Position numbers and translations under genes: made by a program
Shown here: positions 1 through 10,025 of the stretch, one piece after another
Numbering within the stretch: position 1 is the first letter of the stretch
Layout: every line of letters starts with the position of its first letter
From: Cellulomonas telluris
GTDB lineage: Bacteria > Actinomycetota > Actinomycetes > Actinomycetales > Cellulomonadaceae
Assembly: GCF_004886325.1 (NCBI RefSeq)
Contig: NZ_QXFN01000002.1
Span: 434,001-498,000 of the forward strand
Direction: 5' to 3'
DNA length: 64,000 nucleotides
Notes under the pieces: generated by a model
What the model saw: the letters and a program-made list of their open reading frames with translations, nothing else
What the model was told of the DNA's origin: nothing
Databases searched by the model: none

Positions 1-3000
1 ACGAGCCCGGCGGGCACGGGGATGCAGTCGGGCCAGACGTTCACGGTCGCGATGACGCTCGTCGTGCCGACCGACCTGCCGCCCGGCACCGACGTCACGC
101 TCGACAACGTCGCCACGGTCGACGCGACCAACTCCGCGCCCGCGGACGGCACGGCGACCGTCCACGTGACGGTGCCGGTGGTGGTGGACGTCGCCCCGAC
201 GAAGTCGTGGACGCCGTCGCCGCAGGCGTTCTCGCCGGGCGCGCCCTCGACGATCCGGGTGACCGCCCGCAACACCTCCAACGTGCCGGTGGACCGGCTG
301 GTGCTGCAGGACCCGCAGGACGCCCCCGAGGGCGCCACCGCCCTGGCCGCGGGGAACCCGTTCAGCGTCGTCGACCTCACCGGGCTGTCGGCGGTGTCGG
401 TGCCCGCGCAGTGCACCGACGTGAGCGTCGACGCGTACGTGCGGCGCGACGGCGCGTGGACCTGGGTGCCGGGCACCGGCGGGCTCGCCCTGCCGGCCGG
501 CGTCGACCCGGCGGACGTCGCGGGCGTCCGCGTGACCTGCGCCGGGGACGACGTGCCGGTCGGCGCGGAGCTCGCGCTCGACCTCGCCGTCGCGCAGCGC
601 GCCGAGCACCGCGAGACCGGTGCCGACCTGTCGCTCGCGAGCCGCACGACCGAGAACGTCGTCGCCGCGACGGTGCTCGAGCGCGACGGCGCCGCACCGG
701 TGACCCGCACCGCGCGGGCCGCGCAGCGGGTGGACCCCGCGCGCCTGGGCACCGAGGTGGCGAAGACCTTCACGCCGGCGCGCGTCTCGGCGGGGGAGAG
801 CAGCACCCTGACGCTGACCGCGGCGAACACGTCGGACGTCGCGGTGCGCGAGCTGCGCGTGCGCGACCTCGACTTCTTCGGCACGGACGTCCGCCTGACC
901 GGCTTCGCCGGGGCCCCGGCGTGGCCGACGGGCGCGACGGCCGCGTCGGTCGTCTACCACCTGGCCGGGGGCGGGACGGCCGAGGTCCCGTTCGGCGAGG
1001 GCGAGGTGCCCGCGCCGCCGTCGGGCGGCACGGCGACCGGTCTGGAGATCGTCTTCACCGGCGCGATCGAGCCGGGCGGGGACCTCGCGCGGGCCGACCT
1101 CGTGGTGCAGACCGACGAGCGCACCGACGGCGCCACGCGGGAGCACGACAACGCGGCGACGGCGGTCGTGACCGCACCCAACGGCGCGACCGCGCAGGAC
1201 GGGGCGGACGCACGCCTGACCGTCGTGCCCGCGGCCATCGACGTCACGCTCGTCAAGACCGTGCGGCCCGGCTCCGCGGTGCGGCCCGGGGACCGCGTGG
1301 TCGCCGAGCTGCACGGCACCATGGCCGTCTCGTCCTCCTACGTCACCGCCGAGCGGCTCGACCTGACCGACGCCTGGGACGGTGCGGCGTCCGGGTTCTG
1401 GAACGCGTTCGACCTGACCGGCGTGGCCCCCACGCAGGTGCCGTCCGGCACCGCGGTCGAGGTCCGGGCGCAGACGGCCGTCGGCACGTGGCACACGGTG
1501 CGCACGGAGGCGGCGCGCGCCGAGTCGTGGCTGCTCGCGCTCGACGCGTCGGAGCTGGCCGCCGGGCTGCCGGGCGGCGTCGCGCTCACCGACGTCACCG
1601 GCATCGCGTTCGACCTGACCAGCGCGGACGGGTTCGCGGCGAACACCGCGGTCACCCCGTACGTCGTCACCCAGGCGCGCGCGACCCTGCGGACCGGCGG
1701 GGCGCTCCCCGCGGGCACGACCACGGTGACCAACGCCGCGGTCGCGCAGGCGGCCGGCACCACCGCGGGCGGCACGGCCGTGGACGACGACGCCGACGCC
1801 GGCGACGACGCCGCGGTGCAGCCGGCCCCCGACGGCGACGGCAGCGTGCACGCCGGCAAGCGCTGGTCCGCGGTCACGGTCGCGGCGCAGTCCGGCCAGC
1901 AGCGGACGACGACGCTCACGTGGCGCACCGCGGCGGGCTTCGCGGAGGTCGCTGTGAGCGACCCGGCCGACGTCGCCCCCGTCGAGGCGACCACGGCCGA
2001 CGCGTTCGACCTCGTCCGCATCGCGCCGGTCGCCTACGCGTCCGGCCCGTTCACGAACGGCTGGTACCTGCGCTACGACACCGTGACGGACGTGCAGCTG
2101 CTGCTGCCCGGCGCCGGCGGCCCCGAGTGGGCCTCCGTGCCGGCGCCGGCGGGCGGCTGGATGTCGGCCTCCGGGTTCGTCGGCCACACGCTGACGGCCG
2201 ACCAGCGGCGTGACGCCCTGGGCGCGCGCCTGGTGCTCGCGGAGGACACGGCCGCGCGCACCGCGGCCGCGCAGCCGGGCCCGGCGCTCGACCCGTACGC
2301 CCCCGCACCCGGCAGCGGCGTCGCGGCGGCGTCCACCGACCGCTCCTTCGGGCTGGTCTGGCAGGTCCGTGAGGTGCGGCGTTCTGCGACCCAGTGGGTG
2401 ACCGGCCGGGCGACCTACAACACCGCCGACGCGGGCGTGGTCCGCAACACCGTGCGCGTGGACGGGCGGCGCCCGGACGACACCGTCGCCTCCGTGACGG
2501 CGCACGACGACATCCGCATCACGGACGCCACGCCGCTCGTGCGGCTGGAGAAGCAGGTGGCCCCGGGGGGCGACGTGCACGTGCCCCGCGCGGGGACGGT
2601 CGCGCCGCAGGACATGCCCACCCGGACGTTCACCGTCACGGCGTGGAACGACTCGGTCGCGCGGGCGTCGTACGTGCGGGTGACCGACCCGGCCTGCTCC
2701 GACGTCGACGTGCAGGGCAACCCGTGCGCGCTCGACGACCCGACGGCCGACCCGTTCGTCGCCGGCGTGGACTGGCTCGCGCCGGGCGGCACGGCCTCGG
2801 TGTTCGACCGGTTCGACCTGGTCGACGTCCGCTTCACCGCGACGCGTCCCGGTGAGGTCGACCTCGCCGCCTCGACCGCGTGGGTGCTGCGACGCGACGG
2901 CGGTGCCTACCGCAGCGAGCGCACGACCGCGGCCGCGCTGCTCGCCGCCCCCGCGGCCGAGCTCGCGGACGTCGTGGGCGTGAGCGTGACGTTCCAGGGC

Positions 3001-6000
3001 ACCGACCCGGCGACGACGGGCGGCACGCTCACGCAGGGCAACCGCCTGTCCCTCGTGCTCGACACGCGCCTGCGCACCCACCTGCGCAGCACCGGCGAGC
3101 CGCAGACGCTGCGGGCCGGCCAGCGGGTCGAGGCGGAGAACACCGCCTACGCGCAGTCCTACGACCCGGTGCTCGACCCGGACGGCACGGTGCTGGCCGC
3201 GGCCACGGCGCGCGCGGTCGCGCCGCTGACCGGCGGCGAGATCAACGTCGCCTCGTCGAAGTCCGTCAGCCCGGCGACGGTCGCGGCGCCCGCGCGCGGT
3301 GCACCGGTGACGGTGACGCTCGGTGCGGACCAGGGGACCGCGCCGCGCAGCACCCTGGCACCGGCCGAGGTGCGGCTGCGCGACGACGCGACGACGTCGC
3401 CGCAGTTCTGGGACGAGTTCGACCTCCTCGGTCTGCGCTCGGTGACGCTGCCGGCCGGCGCGGACCGCGTCCGGGTCGACGCGTACGGGCCGTTCGGTGC
3501 GGACGGCGCCCTGGCGTGGGTCGAGGGGACGGCGACCACCGCCGACGCCCTGGCCCTGCCGGTGCCCGCCGAGCGCACCGGCGACGTGCAGGGGCTGCTG
3601 TTCACGTTCCACCGTGCCGACGGCGGGTTCTTCTCCTCCGTCGTGCCCGCGCCGGGCTGGGCCGCCCAGGCGGTCTTCGACGTCCGCCTGCGGGACGCCA
3701 CGCGCGGCACCGGCGAGCCGATCACGCTCGACGGCGCGGACCGGGCGGTCGAGAACACGGTGGTCGCGCAGAGCGACCGGCTGGACGGCGACGCGTCGGA
3801 GCAGCGCGCCAGCGCCGCTCTGGTGCGCCTGTCGGAGGGCACGCACCGGATCGGCGTCACCAAGCTCGCGAACGGCGGCGACCGCGTCGTCGACGTGGGC
3901 ACCGCCGTGCCGTGGGACCTGTCGTTCGAGAACACGGGCACCGGCTACCTCACCGTGACGGAGCTGCGGGACACCCTGCCGTCGTCGCTCGTCTGGACGG
4001 GCGAGACCGCGCCGGTGGTGACGACGACCCCCGGTGGCCTGCTCGGGACCGACGTGCGGGTCGAGCGTGACGGCGCGGACGTGGTCCTCACGTGGCCGCA
4101 GGACGCGCGGACGATGGCGCCGGGCGAGCGGGTGACCGTGCGGCTCCTGCTCGAGCTGCAGCCGGGCCTGACGGAGTCCGACCGTGCGGTCAACACCATG
4201 ACCGTCCGCACGGCCGAGACCCTCGAGGCGTGCAGCCCGCTAGACGCCGCCCGCCCGGTCACGGGCGCGTGGGCCGCCGACGCGACGACCTGCGGAGCGC
4301 AGGACCACGTGTCCCCGCGCGGCGGCCCGAACCTGTTCACCGTCAAGGGCGTGCGGGGTGCCGGCGACGGCGCCGCGACGGCCGGCGGTGCCGAGTGCGA
4401 GCCGCTGCTCGACGCGACCGGCGGCGCCTACTACCGCACCCCGTGCATCGCGCGGTCGGTGGCCGGCGGCGTCGACGACTGGGTCCTGCGCGTGGTCAAC
4501 GGCGGGACGACGAGCGTCGACGAGCTGACGGTGTTCGACCAGCTGTCGGCGCCGGACGACACGATGATCGTGTCCGGCAGCCGCCGCGGGTCGACGCACC
4601 GCCCGCAGGTCGTCGCGGGTTCCCTGCGCGTGTCGGCGCCGTCCGGTGCGACGGTCGTCACCGAGGTCACGACGACCGCGCAGCCGTGCGTCGCGACCTG
4701 GGGCGGGCTGACGACGCTGGCCGTCTGCGAGCAGAACGGCGAGGAGTGGCAGGCGGCGTCCGACGCGACCGACTGGTCGGCCGTGACGGGCCTGCGCGTG
4801 CGCGTCGACCTGCGCACGTCCGCCGCCGGTGCGCTGCGCAGCGGCGAGCACGTCGACGTCACGTTCTCGACCCGCAACGTCCTCGCGACGGCCGACGCCC
4901 CCGACGGGGTGCCGGTGACCGGGGCGGACGAGGTCGTGGCGGTCAACCAGTTCGGCGTGAAGTACCGGGACACGGGTGCGAGCACGTGGAAGAAGATCGC
5001 CCCGGCGACGGTGGGCGTGCGCGTGCCGACGGGCCCGCTCGAGGTCCGCAAGGTCGTCGACGGCCCCGCCGCCGGCTACGCGCCCGACGCGTTCACGGCG
5101 ACCCTCGCGTGCACCTTCGACGGCGCCCCGCTCGACCTGGGCGCGGCCGCGGCCGTGACGCTCGACGCCGCCGGCGGGTTCGCGGCACGCGTCGACGGCG
5201 TCCCGGTCGGCGCGGAGTGCCAGGTGACGGAGGACGGTGCGCCCGGCTCCTTCGGCGAGACGGAGCGGGACGGCGTCGCGCGCGTCGTCGTCGCCGCCCC
5301 GGCCGCCGCGGACGGCACCGTGCCGGCGGGTCAGGTCGCGACGCTGACGAACACCTACCGGTACAGCGGCCTGAGCGTCAGCAAGGTCGTGGACACGGAG
5401 GCCACCGCCGGCGACCTCGGCCCGTTCACGTTCGCCCTGACCTGCACGGCCGCCGGCACCGGCGCGCCGGTCGCGCTCGACGGCGCCGCGGAGGAGCTGA
5501 CGTTCGCGCTGCGCGGCGGCGAGACGTTCACGACGCCCGACGGCGTGGTCCCGGCCGGTGCGACGTGCGTGCTGCGGGAGACCGACGGCGGCGGCGCCGA
5601 CCGTGTCGTCCTCGTCGGCGACGGCGTGCGGCCCACGGGCGACGGCGAGGCCGAGGTGCTCGTCGGCGCCGACCCCGCCGCGGTGGTGGTGACCAACGGC
5701 TTCGACGCCGGCGTGCTCGAGGTCCGCAAGGACGTCGACGGCGCCGGGGCGGGCACGTGGGGCACCGGACCGTTCGGGTTCACCGCGGTGTGCACGTACG
5801 CCGGGGGCACGGTGCTGGACGAGGAGTTCACGCTCGCCGCGGGCGGGGTGCGGACCTTCGGCACCTTCCCGGTCGGCACGACCTGCCGGGTCGAGGAGGC
5901 GGCGACCGCGGGGGCGACGAGCACGACGCTGGCACCCGCCGACGGCGCCGTGGCGATCGCCGCGCCGCAGGCCGGCGAGGTCGTGTCGACGGCCGTGGTG

Positions 6001-6549
6001 ACGGCGACGAACACGTTCGACCTCACGTCCGTCGCGGTGACGAAGCGGGTCGACGGCGACGCGGCGGCCGCGGCCCTCGCGGGACCGTTCACCGTGGAGC
6101 TCGCGTGCACCTGGCCCCGCGACGGCGAGGACGTCGAGCTCGAGGTGCCGGGTGGTGCCGTGCGCGAGCTGCGCGCCGGGGCGACGACCACGTACGCCGG
6201 GCTGCCCGTCGGCGCGGACTGCGTGCTCGCCGAGACCGCCACCGGCGGCGCGGCCCGCACGGCGATGACGGTCCGCGTCGGCGACGCGGACGACGTCGTG
6301 ACGAGCGGGGTGCGGGCACCGGTCGTCGGGCTGTCCTCGACGACCGAGCCGGGCGAGGCCGCGGTCGAGGTGGTCAACACCTTCGACCCGCTGCCGGCGG
6401 TCGCCGTCGACGGCGCGGGTGCCGGGACCGGGACCGGCGCCGCGCTCGCGGTCACCGGCGCCGACGTCGCCCGGGCCGCCGGGCTCGTCGCGCTGCTGCT
6501 CGCCGTGGGCGCCGGCCTCGTGCTGGCGGTCCGGAGGCGCCGGGCCTGA
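1..6549 (+). CDS. Giant cell-wall-anchored surface protein, 5' end cut off by the window
   Basis: The reading frame is open from base 1, so the true start and any signal peptide lie upstream; 2182 codons are visible. The body is a chain of beta-sandwich-like segments rich in Thr, Val, Asp and Ala with recurring 'ENT' and 'VTNT' ends, as in DUF11-type adhesins. From about residue 1678 there are four copies of a roughly 110-residue DUF5979-like unit, starting near bases 5035, 5368, 5713 and 6028, each beginning 'VRKVVDG' or similar and carrying paired cysteines. The C-terminus has LAVTG, a hydrophobic helix and a basic tail, an LAxTG-type sorting signal normally handled by class E sortases. Likely an extracellular adhesin or stalk protein covalently attached to the wall. 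The ligand is unknown. Confidence 0.85.
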   Translation, partial: TSPAGTGMQSGQTFTVAMTLVVPTDLPPGTDVTLDNVATVDATNSAPADGTATVHVTVPVVVDVAPTKSWTPSPQAFSPGAPSTIRVTARNTSNVPVDRLVLQDPQDAPEGATALAAGNPFSVVDLTGLSAVSVPAQCTDVSVDAYVRRDGAWTWVPGTGGLALPAGVDPADVAGVRVTCAGDDVPVGAELALDLAVAQRAEHRETGADLSLASRTTENVVAATVLERDGAAPVTRTARAAQRVDPARLGTEVAKTFTPARVSAGESSTLTLTAANTSDVAVRELRVRDLDFFGTDVRLTGFAGAPAWPTGATAASVVYHLAGGGTAEVPFGEGEVPAPPSGGTATGLEIVFTGAIEPGGDLARADLVVQTDERTDGATREHDNAATAVVTAPNGATAQDGADARLTVVPAAIDVTLVKTVRPGSAVRPGDRVVAELHGTMAVSSSYVTAERLDLTDAWDGAASGFWNAFDLTGVAPTQVPSGTAVEVRAQTAVGTWHTVRTEAARAESWLLALDASELAAGLPGGVALTDVTGIAFDLTSADGFAANTAVTPYVVTQARATLRTGGALPAGTTTVTNAAVAQAAGTTAGGTAVDDDADAGDDAAVQPAPDGDGSVHAGKRWSAVTVAAQSGQQRTTTLTWRTAAGFAEVAVSDPADVAPVEATTADAFDLVRIAPVAYASGPFTNGWYLRYDTVTDVQLLLPGAGGPEWASVPAPAGGWMSASGFVGHTLTADQRRDALGARLVLAEDTAARTAAAQPGPALDPYAPAPGSGVAAASTDRSFGLVWQVREVRRSATQWVTGRATYNTADAGVVRNTVRVDGRRPDDTVASVTAHDDIRITDATPLVRLEKQVAPGGDVHVPRAGTVAPQDMPTRTFTVTAWNDSVARASYVRVTDPACSDVDVQGNPCALDDPTADPFVAGVDWLAPGGTASVFDRFDLVDVRFTATRPGEVDLAASTAWVLRRDGGAYRSERTTAAALLAAPAAELADVVGVSVTFQGTDPATTGGTLTQGNRLSLVLDTRLRTHLRSTGEPQTLRAGQRVEAENTAYAQSYDPVLDPDGTVLAAATARAVAPLTGGEINVASSKSVSPATVAAPARGAPVTVTLGADQGTAPRSTLAPAEVRLRDDATTSPQFWDEFDLLGLRSVTLPAGADRVRVDAYGPFGADGALAWVEGTATTADALALPVPAERTGDVQGLLFTFHRADGGFFSSVVPAPGWAAQAVFDVRLRDATRGTGEPITLDGADRAVENTVVAQSDRLDGDASEQRASAALVRLSEGTHRIGVTKLANGGDRVVDVGTAVPWDLSFENTGTGYLTVTELRDTLPSSLVWTGETAPVVTTTPGGLLGTDVRVERDGADVVLTWPQDARTMAPGERVTVRLLLELQPGLTESDRAVNTMTVRTAETLEACSPLDAARPVTGAWAADATTCGAQDHVSPRGGPNLFTVKGVRGAGDGAATAGGAECEPLLDATGGAYYRTPCIARSVAGGVDDWVLRVVNGGTTSVDELTVFDQLSAPDDTMIVSGSRRGSTHRPQVVAGSLRVSAPSGATVVTEVTTTAQPCVATWGGLTTLAVCEQNGEEWQAASDATDWSAVTGLRVRVDLRTSAAGALRSGEHVDVTFSTRNVLATADAPDGVPVTGADEVVAVNQFGVKYRDTGASTWKKIAPATVGVRVPTGPLEVRKVVDGPAAGYAPDAFTATLACTFDGAPLDLGAAAAVTLDAAGGFAARVDGVPVGAECQVTEDGAPGSFGETERDGVARVVVAAPAAADGTVPAGQVATLTNTYRYSGLSVSKVVDTEATAGDLGPFTFALTCTAAGTGAPVALDGAAEELTFALRGGETFTTPDGVVPAGATCVLRETDGGGADRVVLVGDGVRPTGDGEAEVLVGADPAAVVVTNGFDAGVLEVRKDVDGAGAGTWGTGPFGFTAVCTYAGGTVLDEEFTLAAGGVRTFGTFPVGTTCRVEEAATAGATSTTLAPADGAVAIAAPQAGEVVSTAVVTATNTFDLTSVAVTKRVDGDAAAAALAGPFTVELACTWPRDGEDVELEVPGGAVRELRAGATTTYAGLPVGADCVLAETATGGAARTAMTVRVGDADDVVTSGVRAPVVGLSSTTEPGEAAVEVVNTFDPLPAVAVDGAGAGTGTGAALAVTGADVARAAGLVALLLAVGAGLVLAVRRRRA

Positions 6550-6564
6550 CGCCGCCCGACCCAC

Positions 6565-6596
6565 GCGGGGCCCTGCCGGGGACGGCGGGGCCCCGC
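6565..6596 (+). terminator. Hairpin terminator of the surface-protein gene
   Basis: GCGGGGCCC at 6565-6573 pairs with GGGCCCCGC at 6588-6596 around a 14-base loop, 15 bases after the stop codon. There is no U tract, which is usual at this GC content. Confidence 0.5.
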
Positions 6597-6670
6597 TGGC
6601 GTGCGGGGGTGATCGCGAGTGCTCGCGGCCTCCGCGGCTGCCGTGACGCGCGCGGCGCCCGGCACGGCCG

Positions 6671-6676
6671 TACCGT
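6671..6676 (+). promoter_or_regulatory. Possible -10 box (TACCGT) of the DUF4334 gene
   Basis: TACCGT matches the actinobacterial TAnnnT -10 pattern and lies 38 bases before the ATG, with a GAGGGA ribosome-binding site in between. No clear -35 was seen. Confidence 0.35.
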
Positions 6677-6714
6677 CGCGTCGGAACAGCCGCCCAGCCG
6701 ACGAGGGAGCCGCC

Positions 6715-7353
6715 ATGACCACCCTCGACGCGGGCGAGGCCCGGCGCCGGCTGCGCGCCGTCGAGGACGGGACGACGCCCGACGCGGCGCTCGCGCTGTT
6801 CGACGCCCTGCCCCCGGTCGCCGTCGAGGACCTGCTCGGCCGGTGGCGGGGGACCGGCGTGCCGACGGGCCACCCGTTCGACGGCCTGCTGGAGGCGCTC
6901 GGCTGGTACGGCAAGCGCATGGTGACGCCTGACGTCGTGCACCCGCTGGTGTTCCGCGGCGCGGCCGGGCGGCTCGTCGCGATCACGCCGACGTGGCTGC
7001 CGCTGCGGGCGGCGCTGCGCGTCGCGCCGGTCGTCCCGCGCGCGCTCGCGGGCCCGGCCTTCGCGCTGGTCCGGCCCCTCGTCGCGACGTCGCGGCCGCA
7101 GGCGCGGCTGCGCCAGGTGACGTACCGCGGGGTGCCGTCCGCGGCGATGGTCTACGACCGGCTGCCGATCGTCGACGCCTTCCGGCGCGTGGACGACGAC
7201 ACCGTGCTCGGCGTCATGGACATGCGGTGGCAGCCGCAGCCGTACGTGTTCGTGCTGCGGCGGAACCGGTCCGCCACGGCTGCCCCACTCGATGGTGCGC
7301 TAAGCGACGCCGCGGGGCCAAGGAGCGGTAATCCGCCGTCAGAACGTCCGTAG
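6715..7353 (+). CDS. GXWXG/DUF4334 domain protein
   Basis: ATG at 6715 follows an AGGGAG ribosome-binding site. The N-terminal third carries GRWRG, fitting the GXWXG domain, and the C-terminal part ends in 'MDMRWQPQPYVFVLRR', the usual finish of the DUF4334 domain. These two small domains normally occur together in actinobacterial and proteobacterial proteins of unknown biochemical function. About 29 residues follow the expected domain end (NRSATAAPLDG and on) and do not look like the family. Base composition falls at the same place, so the natural C-terminus may have been replaced by the incoming island that starts here. Product 212 residues. Confidence 0.75.
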   Translation: MTTLDAGEARRRLRAVEDGTTPDAALALFDALPPVAVEDLLGRWRGTGVPTGHPFDGLLEALGWYGKRMVTPDVVHPLVFRGAAGRLVAITPTWLPLRAALRVAPVVPRALAGPAFALVRPLVATSRPQARLRQVTYRGVPSAAMVYDRLPIVDAFRRVDDDTVLGVMDMRWQPQPYVFVLRRNRSATAAPLDGALSDAAGPRSGNPPSERP

Positions 7354-7367
7354 CCGGTGCAGGTCGC

Positions 7368-7391
7368 TGTCTACTTGCACACACGTAGACA
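7368..7391. repeat. Short inverted repeat at the edge of the low-GC island
   Basis: TGTCTAC at 7368-7374 and GTAGACA at 7385-7391 form perfect 7-base arms around a 10-base loop, just past the stop of the DUF4062-HEAT gene and the end of the DUF4334 gene. It may be a bidirectional terminator or an element end; no matching copy was found at the other edge of the island. Confidence 0.35.
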
Positions 7392-7412
7392 CTCGCCATG
7401 CTGACAGCGGCA

Positions 7413-9767
7413 TCATTCAGCCGGATCGTATCGCGAGGCGGAGAGCCGCCGACGAAGGTACAGTTCCTCGTCGAGCCGAAGAATGACGTCGATTAGAGGT
7501 TGTTCCAGGAGTAGGTGCTCGTCGAGCGCCGCTTCCAACGCGGAGTCGTCAGCCAGTTCAGTGAGGATCGCCAGGGCGCCAGCTCTCACGCGCGCGTCTG
7601 GCGACGGCAACTGTGACTTAGCAAAGGAGATGGCGTCACATGGCTGCGCCAAGACGAGGGACGCGGCGAATGACCCGGACGTCTTCGTGAGAATGGGCAG
7701 ACCGAGTATGCGCGCCGCTATGGCGGAGATCGCCGTTTCGCCCCGTACCGTCCTTGCTCGATCGTCTTCCACCAGGTTGCGCATCTCGTCAACGCCGCCA
7801 ACTCGTGCAAGTATGTCGAATGCGAGGCTTGTTGCCTTCGAGTAGGGATGGGAGTCGGCCACGATCCGGAGCGCGAGGGCTGCGTCGGCACTTTCCGCGT
7901 CTGGGAGGAGGGTCGACAGAGCCGCTTCTCGGAAGCGCTCGCGGTACAGATCAATTATCCCGCGATCTTCAGCATCCTCGCGGGTCGCATATCGACTTCG
8001 CGCGACGCTTTCCTCAACGAGCGTCTCGAAGTTCTCGGCGAGGTCGCTCCGGGCGCGATCAACTCCGCCCTCAAGGCGGAGTAGTGCCATGTATGCAGCG
8101 AGACCACCGTCATGGTCAAATAGGTCAACCATCGCGTCAAGGACTGCCGCCCCGTGTCGTAGGGACAGCTGGGTCGACGTGATTTGGTCCTCCTCGTCAG
8201 GGTCCAATTCTCCAACGCGGCGAAATGCGGATCGCAACGCGGCTTCATCGATCACGTGTTGGCGGCGATGAAGCGCAGCCACGGCCCGCTTCTTAACGAG
8301 GGCGTTCTCGTCCTGCAACAATGCAAGCAACGTGGTGGTAGTCGGAGCGTCGGCTTTGGCCTTCCGCCCCAGCGCCGCTGCGGCCACAGCGCGAACTTCG
8401 GGAAGGGGGCTCGCCATCAATGTAGCCACGAGATCATCGTCTATAGCAGGACCAGGCCGCTCGAGGGCGGCGATTAGGGGCGCCGAAGGGAGGGATGAAT
8501 CGTCAATGAACAGACGTATGGCCACTTCTAGGTCGCCGGCAACGTGACGTCGCATGATCTCTGCGGCAACCGAGCGGCCCGCTCTGCGCCCAAGTGCCGA
8601 TCCCTGCGCGTGCAGCTTTTCGAGTTGGTTAATGTTGGCTCGCTCGAGTGCGCCAACGACTTCGGCCGGCAGGCGCCCGGGATCATCAACGCCAGCAAGC
8701 GCTGTCTTCAGTGCCTCGTCGTCGATCTCTTCGCCAGTCAATTGCGACAGCTTCAAAATCATACGCGCGCCGTTGGCTCGAAGCCGAACTTCGGCGCTCG
8801 ACGACGTGCCAGCTGCGAACGCCCGCTGCAGTTCGGCGGCATCGAACGAGCGCAACCAGTACCATGCCGGTGCCCGCACGCCGTAAAGAACTGAGCGTAG
8901 AAGCATCCGCATCTCTGGATGCGTCGGGCTTATGGCTCGTCGCATTTTGTACATCATTACCGCTTGGGGTGCCGATATACTTGGTGCCATGCCGTACTCT
9001 GCCAATAGTGCGCTTTGGAACAGCGCCAAACGAGCTATGGAGGTGCGTCCCTGTTCGGGTGGCGAGTACGTCGAGCTGAGGTTGCGCGCCTGGGCGGCCC
9101 AGAACTGCAGGGCACTGGCCAACTCGGCGGTGGCTGCGCCTGAAATGACATGAGGTGGAATGTCGAGCGCCGTCGTCAGACTAGTCTCGTCGCCGACGTG
9201 TGCATATGCGGCGTCTCGGACGCCCGCGTCCGCCTGTCGGAATGCGAACCGCATGAGGTATTCCGTGAGTAGCGCCTGCAGTTGTTCAGCGTCGTCGAAT
9301 TCCTTGTATAGCAGTTCGCGCTGTGCTGTGACGGACTTCCGAAAGTCCAGGACGCGCTGTAGTTGCGGCCCTGCGTCCACCGCTTCGTCTCGGGGTAGCT
9401 TCTTGAACAAGAGCCAGATCTCGGGGTTGCCGCTGGTGGTGCGATTGCGAGCCGAGGCGCGAGCAAACTCCTCCTCAAACCCTGATGAGTATTCTCCCGT
9501 CTCGGTGCCCCATCGCTTATAGAGCATGCCAATGAATAGGCTGCACCGATCTACGTCATCATTGATGAGCGCCTGGGGTCGAGCTGCGCCGGGAAGGGTG
9601 TCCTCCCATCCCAACAGCTCGAATTGAATCCGGAGAGCTTGGCTCATTGCACGGTTTACCGCCGCGATGATGTCGCGCAGCGCCTTCCGCTCGGCCGGCA
9701 GGTCGCTTGGCGAGGCCATGAATACGTATAGGATTCGTCGGCTTTCGCCAAGCTCACTCGTATGCAC
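7413..9767 (-). CDS. DUF4062-HEAT repeat protein, horizontally acquired
   Basis: The N-terminus (from 'RRILYVFMASPSDL') through about residue 130 matches DUF4062, a small alpha/beta domain found at the front of many STAND/NACHT-type signalling proteins; here no nucleotide-binding domain follows. The central and C-terminal parts are helical with HEAT-like repeats, clearest in 'SPLPEVRAVAAAALG' and 'ENALVKKRAVAALH'. The gene uses A/T-ending codons and has visibly lower GC than all neighbours, and it stands alone on the reverse strand between the DUF4334 gene and the nar operon. GTG at 9767 puts the domain about 10 residues from the start; a TTG at 9857 would add 30 residues. Neither has a good ribosome-binding site. 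A role in defence or stress sensing is an inference. Confidence 0.75.
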   Translation of the reverse strand: MHTSELGESRRILYVFMASPSDLPAERKALRDIIAAVNRAMSQALRIQFELLGWEDTLPGAARPQALINDDVDRCSLFIGMLYKRWGTETGEYSSGFEEEFARASARNRTTSGNPEIWLLFKKLPRDEAVDAGPQLQRVLDFRKSVTAQRELLYKEFDDAEQLQALLTEYLMRFAFRQADAGVRDAAYAHVGDETSLTTALDIPPHVISGAATAELASALQFWAAQARNLSSTYSPPEQGRTSIARLALFQSALLAEYGMAPSISAPQAVMMYKMRRAISPTHPEMRMLLRSVLYGVRAPAWYWLRSFDAAELQRAFAAGTSSSAEVRLRANGARMILKLSQLTGEEIDDEALKTALAGVDDPGRLPAEVVGALERANINQLEKLHAQGSALGRRAGRSVAAEIMRRHVAGDLEVAIRLFIDDSSLPSAPLIAALERPGPAIDDDLVATLMASPLPEVRAVAAAALGRKAKADAPTTTTLLALLQDENALVKKRAVAALHRRQHVIDEAALRSAFRRVGELDPDEEDQITSTQLSLRHGAAVLDAMVDLFDHDGGLAAYMALLRLEGGVDRARSDLAENFETLVEESVARSRYATREDAEDRGIIDLYRERFREAALSTLLPDAESADAALALRIVADSHPYSKATSLAFDILARVGGVDEMRNLVEDDRARTVRGETAISAIAARILGLPILTKTSGSFAASLVLAQPCDAISFAKSQLPSPDARVRAGALAILTELADDSALEAALDEHLLLEQPLIDVILRLDEELYLRRRLSASRYDPAE

Positions 9768-10019
9768 GGATTGCCCCGAATCGCGGTCGTCGTCTGACTG
9801 TCGATGGAGGCTAGCGCACGCGATCCGCCATGGTGGATCTTCTGACGAGAGTTTCAACCGCAGTGCCCTATGCGGCCCGGAGGTATGCGGGACGCCTGCA
9901 AGGGCGCTGAGAGCACGCGGACAGTAGCCGACGGGTGGCGTACTGATCGTTCCGAATCGGTATCAGCTGGCCCCGCACTACGGAGCACAGGGCATCGGGC
10001 GAGTGCGGGCCGTCGCTGC

Positions 10020-10025
10020 TACGGT
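10020..10025 (+). promoter_or_regulatory. Possible -10 box (TACGGT) of the narK-narGHJI operon
   Basis: TACGGT fits TAnnnT and is 58 bases before the narK start. It overlaps the first arm of the perfect palindrome at 10022-10040, so a protein bound there would block or contact polymerase. No convincing -35 was found, which would suit an activator-dependent promoter. Confidence 0.35.

Noticed and set aside
4240..6942. A 900-codon reverse ORF across the surface protein gene
   Set aside because: His/Arg/Gly-rich shadow in a high-GC region; no family motif.
7368..7391. Attachment site of the low-GC island
   Set aside because: No integrase gene and no matching repeat at the other edge; kept only as an inverted repeat.
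9944..9967. Crp/Fnr-like site CTGAT-N14-ATCAG upstream of narK
   Set aside because: Arms are only five bases and the spacing is wrong for Crp or Fnr.
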